Shown here: piece by piece, positions 40,513 to 45,347 of the stretch
Layout: each line of letters starts with the position of its first letter
Numbering within the stretch: the stretch's first letter is position 1
NCBI GenBank assembly: GCA_905201505.1
Contig: CAJKOJ010000009.1
Coordinates: 1-45,347 of the forward strand
DNA from: an uncultured Eubacteriales bacterium
Lineage (GTDB): Bacteria; Bacillota; Clostridia; Lachnospirales; CAG-274
DNA length: 45,347 nt
Reading direction: 5' to 3'
The notes under the pieces: generated by a model
Told to the model about the DNA's origin: nothing
Database searches by the model: none
Seen by the model: the letters and a program-made list of their open reading frames with translations, nothing else
Translations under genes and position numbers: made by a program

Positions 40513-41895
40513 ATGGAGAAGTCAATGGAAAAGGTTGTAGCCTTGGCAAAGGCAAGAGGATTTGTATATCCCGGCTCTGAAATATACGGAGGTCTTGCAA
40601 ATTCGTGGGATTACGGTCCTTTAGGAGTTGAGCTTAAAAATAATGTAAAAAGAGCTTGGTGGAAGAAGTTTATACAGGAAAGTCCTTATAATGTAGGTGT
40701 TGACTGTGCTATACTTATGAATCCTGAAGTATGGGTTGCTTCCGGTCATGTAGGTGGATTTAACGACCCTCTTATGGACTGTAAAGATTGTAAGGAAAGA
40801 TTCAGAGCGGATAATATTATTGAGGATTATAATAAAGCTAACGGTATTGAGGGCGGTGCTGACGGTTGGAGCAATGAGCAGATGATGGAATATATAAAGG
40901 AAAAGAATATTCCATGTCCAAGCTGCGGGGCACATAATTTTACTGATATAAGACAGTTTAACCTTATGTTTAAGACACATGCAGGAGTAACAGACGAAGC
41001 TAAAAATGTTGTATATATGCGTCCTGAGACTGCACAGGGTATTTTTGTAAACTTTAAAAATGTACAGAGAACTACAAGAAAAAAGGTTCCTTTTGGAATA
41101 GGTCAGATTGGTAAGTCATTTAGAAATGAAATTACTCCCGGTAACTTTATATTCAGAACAAGAGAATTTGAACAGATGGAGCTTGAGTTCTTCTGTAAAC
41201 CGGGAACTGAAATTGAATGGTTTAATTACTGGAAAAAGTTCTGTAAGGACTGGCTTCTGAGCCTTAATATTAAGGAAGAAAACATTGTTATGAGAGACCA
41301 CGAACTTGCTGAACTTGCTCACTACAGTAATGCAACAACAGACATTGAGTATATGTTCCCATTTGGAAAGGGTGAGCTTTGGGGTATTGCTTCAAGAACT
41401 GACTTTGACCTTAAAGCACATTCTAATCATTCAGGTGAATCTTTGGAATATTTTGATCCTTCTACAAATGAAAAATATATTCCTTACTGTGTTGAACCAT
41501 CTCTTGGTGCTGACAGAGTTACGCTTGCTTTCCTTTGTGAAGCTTATGACGAGGAAGAACTTGAGGGCGGTGATGTAAGAACTGTTCTCAGATTTCATCC
41601 TGCACTTGCACCATATAAGGCTGCCGTATTGCCTTTATCTAAAAAACTTTCTGAAAAAGCTGAGGAAGTTTATGCTATGCTTTCTAAGGATTTTGCCTGT
41701 GATTTTGATGATTCCCAGTCAATTGGCAAGAGATACAGAAGACAGGATGAAATTGGTACACCTTTCTGTATAACATATGATTTTGATACAGAAAATGACG
41801 GCTGTGTTACTGTGAGAGACAGGGATACTATGGAGCAGGAGAGAGTGGCTGTTGCTGATTTAAAAGAATACCTTTTGAAGAAAATGGAATTTTAA
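40513..41895 (+). CDS. glyQS: Glycyl-tRNA synthetase, single-chain alpha2 type
   Basis: This 460-residue class II enzyme charges tRNA-Gly. Motif 2 regions (GIGQIGKSFRNEITP and FRTREFEQMELEFF) and motif 3 (EPSLGADRVTLAFL) are clear, along with the N-terminal ARGFVYPGSEIYGG and a C-terminal anticodon-binding domain (about 370-460). It is the eukaryote/archaea-like alpha2 form, not the bacterial alpha2beta2 form. It is the last gene of the comM operon, only 15 bases after pspC, so there is no room for a T-box leader. AAGGAGG lies nine bases before the ATG. Confidence 0.96.
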   Translation: MEKSMEKVVALAKARGFVYPGSEIYGGLANSWDYGPLGVELKNNVKRAWWKKFIQESPYNVGVDCAILMNPEVWVASGHVGGFNDPLMDCKDCKERFRADNIIEDYNKANGIEGGADGWSNEQMMEYIKEKNIPCPSCGAHNFTDIRQFNLMFKTHAGVTDEAKNVVYMRPETAQGIFVNFKNVQRTTRKKVPFGIGQIGKSFRNEITPGNFIFRTREFEQMELEFFCKPGTEIEWFNYWKKFCKDWLLSLNIKEENIVMRDHELAELAHYSNATTDIEYMFPFGKGELWGIASRTDFDLKAHSNHSGESLEYFDPSTNEKYIPYCVEPSLGADRVTLAFLCEAYDEEELEGGDVRTVLRFHPALAPYKAAVLPLSKKLSEKAEEVYAMLSKDFACDFDDSQSIGKRYRRQDEIGTPFCITYDFDTENDGCVTVRDRDTMEQERVAVADLKEYLLKKMEF

Positions 41896-41909
41896 TAATA
41901 TAATATTTT

Positions 41910-41942
41910 ATCTCCGTCTGCTGCAGGCGGAGATTTTATTTT
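41910..41942 (+). terminator. Terminator of the comM-glyQS operon
   Basis: ATCTCCGTCTG/CAGGCGGAGAT stem (one G-U) with a three-base loop, followed by a T-rich tract. Confidence 0.9.
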
Positions 41943-42008
41943 GATATAAAAATTATTTTATTAGATATATAGGATTAAGCAGAAAATTAATATGAGGATT
42001 TTTATAAT

Positions 42009-42452
42009 ATGAAGATTTATGAAATATATGATAATAAAAAGGATTATATAGAATTGCTTCTTCTTGGTGATGAAGAGGAAGATATGATAGACAGGTATAT
42101 AGACAGAGGAAGAATGTTTGTTCTTGATGACAATGGTGTTAAAGCTGAATGCGTAGTTACAGAAGAGGAAGATGGTGTAATAGAAATAAAAAATATTGCT
42201 GTTTTATGCCAGTATCAGAGGAAAGGATATGGAAGAACTCTTATTGACTTTGTTGCCAAAGAGTATGGGGGAAAAGGTCATATTTTAGAGGTTGGGACAG
42301 GTGACAGCCCTTTAACCATACCTTTTTATAAAAAGTGTGGGTTTGAGTTTTCTCACATTGAAAAGAATTTTTTTACAGATAATTATAAAAAGCCAATATA
42401 TGAAAATGGTGTTCAGTTAGTTGATATGATATATTTAAAAAAGGAAATTTAA
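42009..42452 (+). CDS. GNAT-family N-acetyltransferase
   Basis: This 147-residue protein has the acetyl-CoA-binding GNAT motif A (IKNIAVLCQYQRKGYGRTLIDF, about 60-81, with the QRKGYG pyrophosphate loop) and motif B (about 105-115, FYKKCGFEF). The substrate is not predictable. It is preceded by GAGG 9 bases from the ATG and stands alone between the glyQS terminator and ppdK. Confidence 0.88.
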   Translation: MKIYEIYDNKKDYIELLLLGDEEEDMIDRYIDRGRMFVLDDNGVKAECVVTEEEDGVIEIKNIAVLCQYQRKGYGRTLIDFVAKEYGGKGHILEVGTGDSPLTIPFYKKCGFEFSHIEKNFFTDNYKKPIYENGVQLVDMIYLKKEI

Positions 42453-42528
42453 ATTATAATATACTTATATTTATTAATATTATACAGATGAGGGGCATAT
42501 AATTGTGTGTATCCTTTGCTTTTTTTCA

Positions 42529-42554
42529 GCAATTTGCTAATTATGGCAAATTGC
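42529..42554 (+). repeat. Perfect inverted repeat upstream of the ppdK promoter
   Basis: GCAATTTGC and GCAAATTGC, nine-base arms separated by eight bases, ending 11 bases before the -35 box. No T-run follows, so an operator is more likely than a terminator. Confidence 0.5.
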
Positions 42555-42565
42555 AAAGAAAATAC

Positions 42566-42593
42566 TTGAAAAAATTAGGATTTATGCTATAAT
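42566..42593 (+). promoter_or_regulatory. Promoter of ppdK
   Basis: TTGAAA (42566-42571), 16 bp, TATAAT (42588-42593). In the leader a GTGCA-AAA-TGCAC hairpin (42619-42631) lies just before the ribosome site. Confidence 0.6.
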
Positions 42594-42648
42594 AGATATA
42601 AGTTTTAATAAATATTGTGTGCAAAATGCACAACTGGAGGCGATTGAA

Positions 42649-45279
42649 ATGAGCAAAAAATTTGTTTATTTATTTTCAGAAGGCAACGGCAAGATGAGAG
42701 AGTTATTAGGCGGTAAGGGTGCTAATCTTGCTGAAATGACTAATCTTGGTATGCCTGTACCTCAGGGTTTTACTATTACAACTGAGGCGTGTACTCAATA
42801 TTATGAAGATAATGAAACAATTAACGAGGAAATTCAGGCTCAGATAATGGAGTATATTGGCAAGATGGAGGAAATCACAGGCAAGAAGTTTGGTGATGTT
42901 AATAATCCGCTGCTTGTATCTGTCCGTTCAGGTGCCAGAGCATCTATGCCGGGTATGATGGATACTATACTTAACCTTGGTCTTAATGATGAGGTAGTTG
43001 TAGCTTTTGCTGAGAAAACAGGAAATCCAAGATTTGCTTATGATTCCTACAGAAGATTTATACAGATGTATTCTGATGTAGTTATGGAAGTAGGTAAAAA
43101 ATACTTTGAACAGCTTATTGATGATATGAAGGAAAAGAAAGGTGTTAAGCTGGATACAGAACTTAACGCTGATGATTTGAAGGAGCTTGCTGAGCAGTTT
43201 AAGGCTGAATATAAAGCTAAAATCGGCGAAGATTTTCCATCTGATCCTAAGGAACAGTTAATGGGTGCCATTAAGGCAGTTTTCCGTTCTTGGAATAATC
43301 CGAGAGCTATTTACTACAGAAGAATGAATGATATTCCCGGCTCATGGGGTACAGCTGTAAATGTACAATCTATGGTATTTGGTAATATGGGGGACACATC
43401 AGGTACGGGTGTTGCCTTTACAAGAAACCCTGCCACAGGAGAAAAGAAACTCTATGGTGAGTTCCTTATGAATGCTCAGGGTGAGGATGTTGTTGCAGGT
43501 GTAAGAACTCCTCAGACAATTGACCAGTTAAAGGATGTTATGCCTGAAGTATATGAACAGTTTGTTGATATATGTAATAAGCTTGAAAATCATTACAGAG
43601 ATATGCAGGATATGGAGTTTACTATTGAAGATAAAAAGCTCTATATGCTTCAGACTAGAAACGGAAAGAGAACAGCGGCAGCTGCGTTAAAAGTTGCTTG
43701 TGATCTTGTTGATGAAGGTATGATTACTCCTCAGGAAGCTGTTTGCATGATAGATCCTAAGCAGCTTGATGCATTGCTTCATCCTCAGTTTGATTCAGAT
43801 GCTTTAAAGAATGCCAAACCTGTTGCATCTGCTCTTGCTGCATCTCCGGGTGCTGCATGCGGAAGAATAGTATTTACAGCAGAGGATGCTGTTGCTTGGG
43901 CTAAAGCAGGTGAAAAGGTTGTGCTTGTAAGACTTGAGACTTCTCCTGAGGATATTGAAGGTATGAATTATGCAGAGGGTATACTTACTGTAAGAGGCGG
44001 TATGACATCTCATGCTGCTGTTGTTGCAAGAGGTATGGGTACTTGCTGTGTATCAGGATGCGGCGTAATAAAGATGGATGAAGAAAATAAGAAGTTTGAA
44101 CTTGCCGGCAGAACATATAAAGAGGGAGATTGGATTTCTCTTGATGGATCTACAGGTAATATTTATGGTGAGGCTATTCCTACAGTTGCTGCATCCATAA
44201 GCGGTGAATTCGGAAGAATTATGAAGTGGGCTGACGAGTTCAGAGTGTTAGAAGTAAGAACTAATGCAGATACTCCAAGAGATGCTGCACAGGCAGTTGA
44301 ATTTGGTGCCGAAGGTATCGGGCTTTGCAGAACTGAGCATATGTTCTTTGATCCTGACAGGATTTCTGCTATAAGAGAGATGATATGTTCTGATACAGTA
44401 GAAGAAAGAGAAGTTGCTCTTTCTAAACTGGAACCTATGCAGCAAAGTGATTTTGAAAAATTATATGAAACTATGGAAGGCAAACACGTAAATATCAGAT
44501 TTTTAGATCCGCCTCTCCATGAATTTGTACCTACTGAGGAGGAAGATATTGAACTTCTTGCAAAGACTAAGGGCAAGAGTGTAGATGAAATTAAGAATAT
44601 TATTGATTCACTTCATGAGTTTAACCCTATGATGGGTCACAGAGGATGCCGTCTTGCGGTTACTTACCCTGAGATTGCAAAAATGCAGACTACTGCTGTA
44701 ATAAAAGCTGCTATTAATGTAAATAAAGCACACCCTGAATACAATGTTGTGCCAGAAATAATGATTCCACTTATAGGTGAAGTAAAAGAGCTTGCTTATG
44801 TAAAGAATGTTGTTACTAAAACTGCTGACAGCATTATAGAAGAAGCCGGTGCTGATTTAAAATACAAGGTTGGTACTATGATTGAAATTCCAAGAGCGGC
44901 ACTTACGGCTGATTTAATTGCGGAAGAGGCAGAATTCTTCTCATTTGGTACTAATGACCTTACACAGATGACATTTGGTTTTTCAAGAGATGATGCCGGT
45001 AAATTTTTAGATTCATATTATGAAAAGAAGATTTATGAATCTGATCCATTTGCAAGACTTGATCAGACAGGTGTAGGTAAGTTGGTTAAAATGGCTGCAG
45101 AACTCGGCAGGAAAACAAGACCTAATATTATTTTAGGAATATGCGGAGAGCATGGCGGTGACCCATCTTCTGTTGAATTCTGTCACAGAGTAGGGCTTAC
45201 TTATGTAAGTTGTTCTCCATACAGAGTGCCTATTGCAAGACTTGCTGCTGCTCAGGCACAGATAAAATATCCAAGATAA
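42649..45279 (+). CDS. ppdK: Pyruvate, phosphate dikinase
   Basis: This 876-residue enzyme interconverts ATP, pyruvate and phosphate with AMP, phosphoenolpyruvate and pyrophosphate; in gut and soil Clostridia it works in glycolysis or in making phosphoenolpyruvate. The ATP-grasp domain (about 1-340) begins KGANLAEMTNLGMPVPQGF. The swivelling domain carries the phospho-His455 (GGMTSHAAVVARGMG), and the C-terminal TIM barrel carries Cys832 (GICGEHGGDP). These positions match His455 and Cys831 of C. symbiosum PPDK (874 residues). TGGAGG eight bases before the ATG at 42649 fixes the start. It has its own promoter and terminator. Confidence 0.97.
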   Translation: MSKKFVYLFSEGNGKMRELLGGKGANLAEMTNLGMPVPQGFTITTEACTQYYEDNETINEEIQAQIMEYIGKMEEITGKKFGDVNNPLLVSVRSGARASMPGMMDTILNLGLNDEVVVAFAEKTGNPRFAYDSYRRFIQMYSDVVMEVGKKYFEQLIDDMKEKKGVKLDTELNADDLKELAEQFKAEYKAKIGEDFPSDPKEQLMGAIKAVFRSWNNPRAIYYRRMNDIPGSWGTAVNVQSMVFGNMGDTSGTGVAFTRNPATGEKKLYGEFLMNAQGEDVVAGVRTPQTIDQLKDVMPEVYEQFVDICNKLENHYRDMQDMEFTIEDKKLYMLQTRNGKRTAAAALKVACDLVDEGMITPQEAVCMIDPKQLDALLHPQFDSDALKNAKPVASALAASPGAACGRIVFTAEDAVAWAKAGEKVVLVRLETSPEDIEGMNYAEGILTVRGGMTSHAAVVARGMGTCCVSGCGVIKMDEENKKFELAGRTYKEGDWISLDGSTGNIYGEAIPTVAASISGEFGRIMKWADEFRVLEVRTNADTPRDAAQAVEFGAEGIGLCRTEHMFFDPDRISAIREMICSDTVEEREVALSKLEPMQQSDFEKLYETMEGKHVNIRFLDPPLHEFVPTEEEDIELLAKTKGKSVDEIKNIIDSLHEFNPMMGHRGCRLAVTYPEIAKMQTTAVIKAAINVNKAHPEYNVVPEIMIPLIGEVKELAYVKNVVTKTADSIIEEAGADLKYKVGTMIEIPRAALTADLIAEEAEFFSFGTNDLTQMTFGFSRDDAGKFLDSYYEKKIYESDPFARLDQTGVGKLVKMAAELGRKTRPNIILGICGEHGGDPSSVEFCHRVGLTYVSCSPYRVPIARLAAAQAQIKYPR

Positions 45280-45288
45280 ATTGCAGAT

Positions 45289-45325
45289 AAACTGTTGTAC
45301 TTAATAAGTACAGCAGTTTATTTTT
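45289..45325 (+). terminator. Terminator of ppdK
   Basis: AAACTGTTGTACTT pairs with AAGTACAGCAGTTT (one wobble), followed by a T-rich tract. Confidence 0.9.
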
Positions 45326-45347
45326 ATAAAAGATATATAAATTATAT

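Noticed and set aside
1..45347. CRISPR arrays, insertion sequences, transposases or integrases
   Set aside because: No regularly spaced direct repeats and no transposase or integrase motifs were seen on either strand.

Overview
The window is AT-rich DNA from a spore-forming (or recently spore-forming) Gram-positive anaerobe of the class Clostridia, most like the Lachnospiraceae and relatives. The basis is low G+C, purine-rich Shine-Dalgarno sites ahead of nearly every gene, dipicolinate synthase genes (dpaAB), the spoIVB-spo0A pair, an alpha2-type glycyl-tRNA synthetase, and a PPDK whose catalytic residues keep the numbering of the Clostridium symbiosum enzyme. Assignments are by motif reading and synteny; no database search was run.

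Layout. 1-0.63 kb: 3' end of a coiled-coil, possibly phage-type gene. 0.77-5.75 kb: a secreted SH3b-NlpC/P60 hydrolase (-), rdgB, a YfcE-type phosphoesterase and tex (+). 5.8-8.3 kb: a lone GltD/NfnB-type oxidoreductase and a CobD-like aminotransferase (-). 8.4-13.2 kb: a CorC/HlyC-type membrane protein, MreB, then a zinc-efflux operon (ArsR/CzrA-type repressor plus P1B-type ATPase) with two palindromic operators. 13.3-16.5 kb (-): a second NlpC/P60 hydrolase, dpaB, dpaA and a lipoprotein. 16.9-20.2 kb: a large secreted pectinesterase. 20.36 kb: an unannotated tRNA-Arg(CCU). 20.5-25.4 kb: a copper-amine-oxidase-N-domain protein (-), D,D-carboxypeptidase, rluB, spoIVB and spo0A. 25.6-33.6 kb: mutS2, an orphan response regulator, secG, rnr, an EFR1-type flavodoxin-ferredoxin protein and a diguanylate cyclase. 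33.8-41.9 kb: a tightly packed operon comM-dprA-topA-codY-like-DUF402-radC-pspC-glyQS. 42.0-45.3 kb: a GNAT acetyltransferase and ppdK.

Most notable signals. (1) The Spo0A encoded after spoIVB keeps its DNA-binding domain, but its receiver has lost the phospho-acceptor Asp (Gly53) and most other active-site residues. (2) The CodY-like protein after topA keeps the CodY winged helix, but its sensor domain is about 70 residues shorter than usual. Two nutrient/sporulation master regulators in one locus therefore appear to have lost their usual input sites. (3) Three cell-wall peptidase genes carry WalR-type direct hexamer repeats at their transcription starts. (4) The zinc operon has a consensus promoter overlapping the mreB stop codon, and one of its operators is built into an intrinsic terminator arm. 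(5) A decayed copy of the mutS2 3' end lies directly after mutS2.
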